A stretch of DNA of 7,154 nt from JAQVUB01 sp033809415. Lineage in GTDB: Bacteria; Verrucomicrobiota; Lentisphaeria; Oligosphaerales; Oligosphaeraceae. The position numbers were made by a program, and so were the translations under genes. Below the pieces are notes generated by a model. It was not told the DNA's origin. It did not search any database and saw only the letters and a list, made by a program, of their open reading frames with translations. Location: NCBI GenBank assembly GCA_033809415.1, contig JAPXLT010000247.1, positions 1-7,154 on the forward strand, read 5' to 3'. This document shows, one piece after another, positions 1 to 4,704 of the stretch; the first letter of the stretch is position 1, and every line of letters starts with the position of its first letter.

Positions 1-167
1 GTGCAGGGGGCAGGGTGCGGGGGGCAGGGTGCGTGGTGCGGGGTGCAGGGTGCGTGGTGCGGGGTGCAGGGGGCAGGGTGCAGGGGGCAGGGGTGCAGGG
101 GGGCAGGGGTGCAGGGGTGCGGGGGTGCGGGGGTGCGGGGTGCGGGGTGCGGGGGGCGGGGGGCAGG
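1..167 (+). repeat. G-rich heptamer/octamer tandem array, cut by window edge
   Basis: The plus strand is almost entirely built from short units of the type GGGTGCA, GGGTGCG, GGGGGCA and TGGTGCG, with 8-base versions (GGGGTGCA, GGGGTGCG) in the right half. The array is imperfect and ends in a GGGGGCAGG just before a short A run. It starts at or before the first base, so its full length is unknown. Runs of three or more G separated by two to four bases make the plus strand a strong G-quadruplex candidate. The same unit appears in the opposite orientation at 614-651. Open frames through it are low-complexity Gly/Cys/Arg translations and are not believable genes. Confidence 0.9.
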
Positions 168-192
168 AAAAAGTCAGAAGCGTCCGTGTCTT

Positions 193-321
193 GTCCACAA
201 CGTCCACCGTGTCAACGTCCACCGTGTCCACAACGTCCACCGTGTCCACAACGTCCACCGTGTCCACAACGTCCACCGTGTCCACAACGTCCACCGTGTC
301 CACAACGTCCACCGTGTCCAC
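193..321. repeat. 18-bp tandem repeat (two alternating 9-mers), about 7 copies
   Basis: The unit is GTCCACAACGTCCACCGT, itself two related 9-mers sharing GTCCAC. Copies lie at 193-210, 211-225 (a 15-base copy lacking CAC), 226-243, 244-261, 262-279, 280-297 and 298-315, followed by a partial GTCCAC at 316-321. Apart from the 3-base deletion in copy two, the copies are identical. Just upstream, 182-192 reads GTCCGTGTCTT, which is one unit of the 11-bp repeat family found at 1556-1709, so the two families touch here. All periods are multiples of three, so open frames run through on both strands (for example repeated Trp-Thr-Arg-Trp-Thr-Leu on minus). They have no start signals or family resemblance and are judged non-coding. 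Confidence 0.95.
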
Positions 322-509
322 TGCGCCCTGCCTGTCCTCTGCATCCTCCTGCTGTCCCGCGCGCGATAAGGGTGGTTCGCCCCCTGGTTGGGTGGGGCTT
401 GGCTGATTTCAAGCACCGCAGGAAAATTTAGCATTTTCGGAAGCGTTTTTCAAGCCGTCTGCTGCACTTTCATAAAAAGTCTTGGAGCCTCCATGAAAGT
501 CATAATCAA
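322..509. other. Non-repetitive segment between repeat arrays, no gene recognised
   Basis: This is the only sizeable unique sequence in the 656 bases downstream of fabG. It contains a possible short GC hairpin (GCCCC at 379-383 with GGGGC at 394-398) and an 8-bp inverted repeat listed separately. No coding sequence, tRNA or typical rho-independent terminator is visible. An acpP gene, which often follows fabG, would need about 240 bases and is not here. Confidence 0.6.
466..500. repeat. 8-bp inverted repeat beside the 9-bp array
   Basis: ACTTTCAT at 466-473 and ATGAAAGT at 493-500 are perfect reverse complements separated by 19 bases. The loop contains a second small palindrome-like stretch (GGAGCCTCC). 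It lies 10 bases before the 9-bp tandem array. It could form a stem-loop in a transcript reading leftward out of fabG, but no U-run follows it in either direction, so a terminator call is not supported. Confidence 0.45.
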
Positions 510-590
510 GTCGGACAAGTCGGACAAGTCGGACAAGTCGGACAAGTCGGACAAGTCGGACAAGTCGGACAAGTCGGACAAGTCGGACAA
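510..590. repeat. Perfect 9-bp tandem repeat, 9 copies
   Basis: GTCGGACAA is repeated nine times without a single mismatch from 510 to 590, then stops abruptly at GGCATG. Perfect identity implies recent expansion or active homogenisation. Translations would be Lys-Ser-Asp repeats (plus) or Leu-Val-Arg repeats (minus). The surrounding frames have no recognisable domain, so I treat it as non-coding. The reverse complement contains TTGTCC, sharing the GGAC/GTCC core of the other arrays. Confidence 0.97.
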
Positions 591-613
591 GGCATGAACA
601 TCTGTCTTGCAAA

Positions 614-651
614 CCCTGCCCCCTGCCCCCTGCCCCCTGCACCCTGCACCC
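614..651 (-). repeat. G-rich heptamer array in fabG 3' region, candidate RNA G-quadruplex
   Basis: On the minus strand this reads GGGTGCA twice, GGGGGCA three times, then GGG. It begins 5 bases after the fabG stop codon, following an A run, so a fabG transcript would carry six G-tracts spaced by 2-4 bases. This satisfies the usual G3+N1-7 quadruplex pattern. It is the same unit as the array at 1-167 in the opposite orientation. Confidence 0.85.
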
Positions 652-656
652 TTTTT

Positions 657-1409
657 TCATCCCATCGTCATGCCTCCATCGACACAGAGCACCTGTCCGG
701 TGATATATGCTGCGGCGGGGGAAGCCAGGAATTCGACTGCTGCAGCTATGTCCTCTGTGCTGCCGATGCGTCCCAGCGGGATGCGTGTTTGCAGCTCGAG
801 CCGTGCGGCTTCCGGAAGTGCCGCAGTCATTTCGGTGTCGATAAATCCCGGTGCGATGACATTGACAGTGACGTTTCTCGATGCCAGCTCGCGTGCCAGT
901 GACTTGCTGAAACCAATGATGCCGGCTTTGGCTGCCGCATAGTTGCTTTGGCCCGCATTGCCCAACAGGGCGACGACCGATGAAATGTTAATGATCCGCC
1001 CGCTGCGCGCTTTCAGCATGAGGCGCGAAGCCGGTTTGCAGAAATTGAAAATGCCTTTGAGGTTTGTTGCCAGCACTGCATCCCAGTCGGCCTCCTGCAT
1101 GCGCATCAGCAGATTGTCACGGGTGATGCCGGCATTGTTGACGAGGATGTCCAGCTTGCCGAAATCTTCAATGATCCTGTTGATGACTTGTTCAGCGGCT
1201 TGCGTATCAGCAACGTCGCAGGCATAACCGCAGACTTGTACGCCAAACTGGGAAGAAATGTCAGATGCAGCTTTGTCCGTGCGACTAGCATCGGTTCCAA
1301 CAATGCCGATACGCGCACCGGCAGACGCCAGCCGCTCGGCTATGGAGCGGCCAATGCCACGGGTGCCGCCGGTGACCAAAGCAACCTGACCAGCAAATTG
1401 TTTTGTCAT
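657..1409 (-). CDS. fabG: 3-oxoacyl-[acyl-carrier-protein] reductase FabG
   Basis: This cytoplasmic enzyme carries out the NADPH-dependent reduction of 3-oxoacyl-ACP to 3-hydroxyacyl-ACP in each cycle of type II fatty acid synthesis. The 250-residue protein is a complete classical short-chain dehydrogenase. It has the dinucleotide-binding TGGTRGIG (residues 13-20), the structural NNAG (91-94), and the catalytic tetrad Asn116, Ser144, Tyr157 and Lys161 in the YAAAK context. It also has PGFIDTEMT (187-195), typical of FabG, and a C-terminal GQVLCVDGGMTMG. The ATG at 1407-1409 has an AAGGAG Shine-Dalgarno 8 bases upstream, and the length matches the family (about 245-250). It lies downstream of fabD in the same direction, with a roughly 300-base repeat-filled gap, which is unusual for this normally tight cluster. 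Short-chain dehydrogenases are numerous, but the context makes FabG very likely. Confidence 0.96.
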   Translation of the reverse strand: MTKQFAGQVALVTGGTRGIGRSIAERLASAGARIGIVGTDASRTDKAASDISSQFGVQVCGYACDVADTQAAEQVINRIIEDFGKLDILVNNAGITRDNLLMRMQEADWDAVLATNLKGIFNFCKPASRLMLKARSGRIINISSVVALLGNAGQSNYAAAKAGIIGFSKSLARELASRNVTVNVIAPGFIDTEMTAALPEAARLELQTRIPLGRIGSTEDIAAAVEFLASPAAAYITGQVLCVDGGMTMG

Positions 1410-1417
1410 TGCAACAT

Positions 1418-1423
1418 CTCCTT
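1418..1423 (-). promoter_or_regulatory. fabG Shine-Dalgarno at the edge of a repeat array
   Basis: The minus strand reads AAGGAG, 8 bases before the fabG ATG. The base next to it (1424) already belongs to the ATGGAC repeat array, so only 14 unique bases separate the repeat from the coding sequence. The fabG ribosome site is therefore the boundary of the repeat tract. Confidence 0.85.
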
Positions 1424-1546
1424 ATGGACAAGGGACAGGGACTGGAATGGACACGATGGACGGAATGGACAAGAATGGACTGCTGAATGGACAATGGACA
1501 ATGGACAATGGACAGGGACAAGAATGGACACGATGGAATGGACAAG
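1424..1546 (+). repeat. Degenerate AATGGAC-type tandem repeat in the fabD-fabG gap
   Basis: The plus strand is built from ATGGAC words joined by short linkers such as A, AGA, ACG and AAGG. The cleanest part is four perfect AATGGAC heptamers at 1486-1513. Outside this core the spacing varies (ATGGACAAGGGACAGGGAC-like stretches), suggesting an older or rearranged array. On the transcribed strand it reads as GTCCATT words. It runs from the fabG ribosome site to within about 9 bases of the 11-bp array. Confidence 0.85.
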
Positions 1547-1555
1547 GGGCTTTCC

Positions 1556-1709
1556 GTCCGTGTTTAGTCCGTGTCCCGTCCGTGTAAAGTCCGTGTAAAG
1601 TCCGTGTAAAGTCCGTGTAAAGTCCGTGTCCCGTCCGTGTCCCGTCCGTGTCCCGTCCGTGTTTAGTCCGTGTCCCGTCCGTGTCCCGTCCGTGTTTAGT
1701 CCGTGTTTA
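1556..1709 (+). repeat. 11-bp tandem repeat GTCCGTGT+NNN, 14 copies
   Basis: Fourteen units of exactly 11 bases run without interruption. The first 8 bases (GTCCGTGT) are invariant. The last three take only three values, in this order: TTA, CCC, AAA x4, CCC x3, TTA, CCC x2, TTA x2. The final TTA (1707-1709) is the reverse complement of the TAA stop codon of fabD, so the array overlaps the gene by one codon. Copies in the opposite orientation lie upstream of fabD at 2678-2721. Confidence 0.97.
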
Positions 1710-2633
1710 CAACGCTTTCAGGGCATCGGCTGTTTTTGCCAGTGTTTCCGAGGAATTGACGGAGAGCACCGGGAATGAGCGATCCATCCTTTTGGCGAGA
1801 CCGGAAAGGACCGTTCCTGGTCCCATCTCGATCAGCACATCACAATGTGCCTTTAATTGCTGAAAACAGGCTTCCCAGCGTACGCTGCCGGAAATCTGAT
1901 AAAGCAGATTCTTCTTCAGTTCCGGGATTTCATCAACTATAGTTCCGGTGAAATTTTGGGCGACTAGTGCTTTGGGTTTGGAAAGCGGATATTTGTCCAG
2001 CTCTGCAGAAAAGGCTTCTACTGCCGAGGACATCAGGCTGGAGTGAAAAGCACCCGCCACTTGCAGGCAAATTGCTTTCTGACCGGCATCGGCTAATTCT
2101 GCCACGGCGTCATTCAGTGCCTCGCATGCCCCGCTGATAATTACTTGGCCGGGACAATTGTAATTGGCGACTTCCAGCCCATGGCGGCGACAAAGATCAT
2201 CGACAAGGGGCTGCTCGACACCCAGTACTGCTGCCATGCCGCCGGAAATCTGACGGCATGCTATGTCCATCAGGCGTCCACGTGACGATACCAGTTGCAG
2301 TGCGCTGGAAAAATCGTAGGCGCCAGCCGCATGCAAGGCGGCATATTCGCCCAGGCTTAAGCCAGCACAGATCACTGGAGTGAACGGATATTCCTGCTGC
2401 AAAGCCCGGTAACAAGCCACTGATACGGTAAAAATAGCCGGCTGGCAATTTGCACAGGCGGTCAATTCCTCGAGGCTGCTGCGAAAACAGAGATCGGATA
2501 TCGACCGGCCTGAAATGGCATCCGCTTCCGCAAACAGACTCTGCACGGTGGAATAATCCGCATGCAAGTCCTGACCCATGCCAGGCTGCTGCGCACCTTG
2601 CCCCGCAAACATTAATCCAATTCGTTTTGTCAT
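1707..2633 (-). CDS. fabD: Malonyl-CoA:ACP S-malonyltransferase FabD
   Basis: FabD transfers malonyl from malonyl-CoA to the phosphopantetheine of acyl carrier protein, supplying the extender unit for fatty acid elongation in the cytoplasm. The 308 residues match the family length. Visible motifs are FAGQGAQ (9-15, oxyanion Gln12), the nucleophile elbow GLSLGEY (91-97, Ser93), Arg118 in SSRGRLM (carboxylate clamp), NCPGQVIISG (159-168) and AFHSSLM (195-201, catalytic His197). The elbow has Leu92 where the well-known E. coli protein has His (GHSLGE). Start is the ATG at 2631-2633, which gives the expected N-terminus. No good Shine-Dalgarno precedes it, so translation initiation may be weak or leader-dependent. 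The TAA stop lies inside the last unit of the 11-bp repeat array. plsX is upstream and fabG downstream, both across repeat-containing gaps. Confidence 0.96.
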   Translation of the reverse strand: MTKRIGLMFAGQGAQQPGMGQDLHADYSTVQSLFAEADAISGRSISDLCFRSSLEELTACANCQPAIFTVSVACYRALQQEYPFTPVICAGLSLGEYAALHAAGAYDFSSALQLVSSRGRLMDIACRQISGGMAAVLGVEQPLVDDLCRRHGLEVANYNCPGQVIISGACEALNDAVAELADAGQKAICLQVAGAFHSSLMSSAVEAFSAELDKYPLSKPKALVAQNFTGTIVDEIPELKKNLLYQISGSVRWEACFQQLKAHCDVLIEMGPGTVLSGLAKRMDRSFPVLSVNSSETLAKTADALKAL

Positions 2634-2870
2634 AGTAATCGCTAGTTTTTATCCATGGCGTGGGCTGAGCCACACAACCCACACGGACTTTACACGGACG
2701 GGACACGGACTTTACACGGACAGCTGATCGGACGGATCAGTCGGAGAAAAAAGACAGGAATTGGCGGTGCCTTAAAAGGGTTGCGTGTCAATGACTTGGA
2801 AATTGCTTTTCTGAAAAATCTTTCACAAAAAAGAAGAAGTTTGGCAATAGTAGTACGAAAATCGGCGATG
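2634..2870. other. plsX-fabD gap: repeats, no fabH
   Basis: This 237-base gap is where fabH often lies in bacterial plsX-fab clusters, but it is far too short for that gene (about 950 bases) and no remnant is readable. It contains inverted copies of the 11-bp repeat (2678-2721) and a short palindrome, CTGATC at 2723-2728 pairing with GATCAG at 2734-2739. An unremarkable T-rich stretch on the transcribed strand follows the plsX stop. A TTGACA on minus (2786-2791) has no acceptable -10 partner. Confidence 0.6.
2678..2721 (-). repeat. 11-bp repeat GTCCGTGT+NNN, inverted copies upstream of fabD
   Basis: On the minus strand, three full GTCCGTGT+NNN units with triplets AAA, CCC and AAA, plus a fourth unit ending in a variant triplet, match the array at 1556-1709. 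Bases 2692-2721 are the exact reverse complement of 1611-1640 (30 bases). The fabD gene is thus flanked by inverted copies of one repeat family. Confidence 0.95.
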
Positions 2871-3908
2871 TCAATTAAAGCTGATCAGGTTATCGAGTCC
2901 GTATTGGTGTATTTGATCCACAATAGCATCATTTACATTGTGCCTGACCAGTTCACCAACCGCACGGATACCGTTGCGGACGGCCATCGGATTGGAGTTG
3001 CCATGTCCGATGACACAGGATCCATTCACCCCGAGCAGGGGAGCGCCGCCAACCTCCGATGGGTCAAGGGTCTTCTTGAATTCCTGGAAGGCACCCTTGG
3101 AAAGCAGCGCGCCAACCTTCCAGAGCATGCGCTTCATCACCTGTTGCTTGATCATCTGTCCCATGGATTTGGCCATCTGTTCGCAACTCTTCAGAACGAC
3201 ATTGCCCACGAAGCCGTCGCAGACGACTACATCGACATGGCCGGTGAACAAGTCATGACCTTCAACATTGCCGATGAAATTCATGCTTTCCACATCACGC
3301 AACAGCTTGAAGGCTTCTATGGCAAGGTGGTTCCCTTTGCCGACCTCCGTGCCGTTGCTAAGCAGACCGACGCTGGGTTCTTTGCGGCCAAGCACAGTTC
3401 GAGAATAAATGTCGCCCATTACCGCAAATTGAGCCAGATTCTGCGGAGAACAATCGACCGTAGCCCCTGAATCCAATAAAACAAAGCTGCCCTTTTCATG
3501 TGGGAGAACGGTTGCGATGCAGGGACGCTCCAAACCGGGAAGCATACGCCATTTCAAATAAGCCGAGCCGACGGCCGCGCCGGTGCTCCCGGCACTGAAT
3601 ACGCCGCGGGCTTTCTTTTTCTTGACCAGATCAATCGCCACGTTGATCGAGGCTTGCGGCTTCGAGCGAACTGCGCTGACCGGATGGTCCCCCATCTCAA
3701 TCACATCGGGAGCGTGCACAATCTCCAACTGCGGGTGCCCATCCTTGCCAAGCGCTTTGAGGCCGGCTGCAATCTTGTCCTGATCCCCGACCAGGAACAA
3801 ACGATAAGCGTTCCCATAGAAATCGAGAGCTTCCCCGACACCTTTTATAATGGCGTCAGGCGCAGCGTCGCCGCCCATGATATCGACAGCAATGGGAATA
3901 CCGGACAT
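2871..3908 (-). CDS. plsX: Phosphate acyltransferase PlsX
   Basis: PlsX converts acyl-ACP and orthophosphate to acyl-phosphate, the acyl donor for PlsY in the first step of glycerophospholipid synthesis. It is a peripheral membrane enzyme. The 345-residue protein has the family signature from end to end: AVDIMGGDAAP (7-17), GDHPVSAVRSKP (73-84), SAGSTGA (105-111, usually SAGNTGA), LLDSGATVDCSP (144-155), LLSNGTEVGKGN (182-193), NFIGNVEGHDL (210-220), VVVCDGFVGNVVLK (227-240), then GGAPLLGVNG and IGHGNS near the C-terminus. The ATG is supported by AAGGAA 8 bases upstream. That site overlaps the stop codon of rpmF, so the two genes are separated by only 5 bases and probably co-translated. rpmF-plsX adjacency is conserved across many bacterial phyla. 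Confidence 0.97.
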   Translation of the reverse strand: MSGIPIAVDIMGGDAAPDAIIKGVGEALDFYGNAYRLFLVGDQDKIAAGLKALGKDGHPQLEIVHAPDVIEMGDHPVSAVRSKPQASINVAIDLVKKKKARGVFSAGSTGAAVGSAYLKWRMLPGLERPCIATVLPHEKGSFVLLDSGATVDCSPQNLAQFAVMGDIYSRTVLGRKEPSVGLLSNGTEVGKGNHLAIEAFKLLRDVESMNFIGNVEGHDLFTGHVDVVVCDGFVGNVVLKSCEQMAKSMGQMIKQQVMKRMLWKVGALLSKGAFQEFKKTLDPSEVGGAPLLGVNGSCVIGHGNSNPMAVRNGIRAVGELVRHNVNDAIVDQIHQYGLDNLISFN

Positions 3909-3913
3909 CCGGA

Positions 3914-4102
3914 TTATTCCTTGTCGCCCGAAACACTAAGAACCTGGCGACCATCATACATGCCGCATTTCTTGCAAACCCGATGCGGAAGACAGGGCGC
4001 ATCACAATGAGTGCAATTGGTCGGAGCAACCCCTTTGTAACGGTTGGCGGCCTTGCGAATCCGGACACGCATCTTACTGACTTTACTTTGTTGAACTGCC
4101 AT
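3914..4102 (-). CDS. rpmF: 50S ribosomal protein L32
   Basis: L32 is a small structural protein of the large ribosomal subunit. The 62-residue protein begins MAVQQSKVSKMRVRIRKA, matching the basic N-terminus of L32 (MAVPKxKxSKxR...). It contains the zinc-ribbon form, with cysteines 30, 33, 43 and 46 in C-x2-C...C-x2-C arrangement followed by GMYDGRQVL. This is the zinc-binding (C+) paralogue type. A GGAG lies 8 bases before the ATG at 4100-4102. A longer upstream extension in the same region is open but lacks this start context. Neighbours are the DUF177 gene 67 bases upstream and plsX 5 bases downstream, the usual order. Confidence 0.96.
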   Translation of the reverse strand: MAVQQSKVSKMRVRIRKAANRYKGVAPTNCTHCDAPCLPHRVCKKCGMYDGRQVLSVSGDKE

Positions 4103-4118
4103 GTTGATTTCTCCAATC

Positions 4119-4132
4119 GTTCATCTGTGAAC
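4119..4132 (-). other. Short perfect hairpin just upstream of the rpmF ribosome site
   Basis: GTTCA and TGAAC are perfect reverse complements around a 4-base loop. On the transcribed strand the hairpin ends 4 bases before the GGAG of rpmF. It could influence translation of L32, but five base pairs are few and no T-run follows, so it is not a terminator. Confidence 0.35.
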
Positions 4133-4169
4133 AAGAGTAAACACAAAAACTACTACCAGAATTCCGCGC

Positions 4170-4664
4170 TCAAGTCAGTTTCAACTCATCCAGAGCGCTC
4201 CAGGGATTTGTCTCAGAAGAAGGGGCTGCTTTTGCAGCACAATCGCAGCTTCCTTCATTCAAATTCTGGCCGCAATGCACACATAATCCCAGACAATCCG
4301 CATGACAAAGGAATTTTTGCGGAAAAGCCATTAATATATCTTCCCGAATGTCTGGCGTCAAATCGAGCACCTTGTCAAACGCATCTTCATAGGTATGAAA
4401 GACATCGTTATCCGTCAGAAGCAGCTCTCCTGGCTGATCGCAACGGTCGCAGATAATCGAAATTACCGTCCTCAGTTTTCCCCTGAGCAAGACATTTTTC
4501 CCGCCACAGGATTCGAGCAGCAGGTCGTAGTGCAGGTTTTCGGGAAAGGAAAAGCGGTCTTCTTCCTCGATATCCAGTTCCGCAAAGGAAATGGCGCCAT
4601 GGATTCTGACGCCTTCCGGCGGGAGGTCAATCAATTCAAAAATCAGGTCACTTTGCTCATGCAT
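4170..4664 (-). CDS. DUF177 / YceD-family protein (rRNA-linked, precedes rpmF)
   Basis: YceD (DUF177) proteins are almost always encoded just before rpmF and are linked to 23S rRNA maturation or accumulation. The exact activity here is inferred. With the start at 4662-4664 the protein is 164 residues, with MHEQSDLIFELIDLPPEG at the N-terminus. The key features are a CDRC pair (72-75) and a cysteine cluster HADCLGLCVHCGQNLNEGSCDC (121-142), the typical DUF177 C-terminal signature, plausibly metal-binding. A longer frame starting at 4793 is open but would overlap the end of dapA by nearly 90 bases, and its extra residues look like shadow sequence, so the internal ATG is preferred. No strong Shine-Dalgarno is seen before it. 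The gap to dapA is 40 bases, suggesting co-transcription. Confidence 0.88.
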   Translation of the reverse strand: MHEQSDLIFELIDLPPEGVRIHGAISFAELDIEEEDRFSFPENLHYDLLLESCGGKNVLLRGKLRTVISIICDRCDQPGELLLTDNDVFHTYEDAFDKVLDLTPDIREDILMAFPQKFLCHADCLGLCVHCGQNLNEGSCDCAAKAAPSSETNPWSALDELKLT

Positions 4665-4704
4665 GATAAATTTACAAGTCGCATTGCTTTTGGGAACGGC
4701 TAGG

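Noticed and set aside
193..321. CRISPR array
   Set aside because: The units are directly contiguous with no unique spacers of 25-40 bases, and no cas gene is nearby. The 3-base variable part of the 11-mer array is likewise far too short to be a spacer.
1..434. Open frames on both strands through the G-rich and 18-bp arrays (Gly/Cys-rich or Trp-Thr-Arg repeats)
   Set aside because: They are translations of tandem repeats, are open in several frames at once, and have no start signals or recognisable domains.
388..660. Small Lys-Ser-Asp (plus) or Leu-Val-Arg (minus) repeat protein over the 9-bp array
   Set aside because: It is explained fully by the perfect 9-bp repeat. Flanking residues show no domain, and it would overlap the fabG 3' region.
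2723..2739. CTGATC/GATCAG palindrome as operator or terminator
   Set aside because: It is six base pairs with no T-run in either direction and no known operator match. Left as a note in the gap entry.
2786..2791. Perfect TTGACA on minus strand as a fabD promoter
   Set aside because: At 16-18 bases downstream there is only GC-rich sequence (ACCGCC), so no -10 element.
2655..3470. Long plus-strand open frame (271 codons)
   Set aside because: It lies antisense over plsX, which has complete family motifs. It is a shadow frame.
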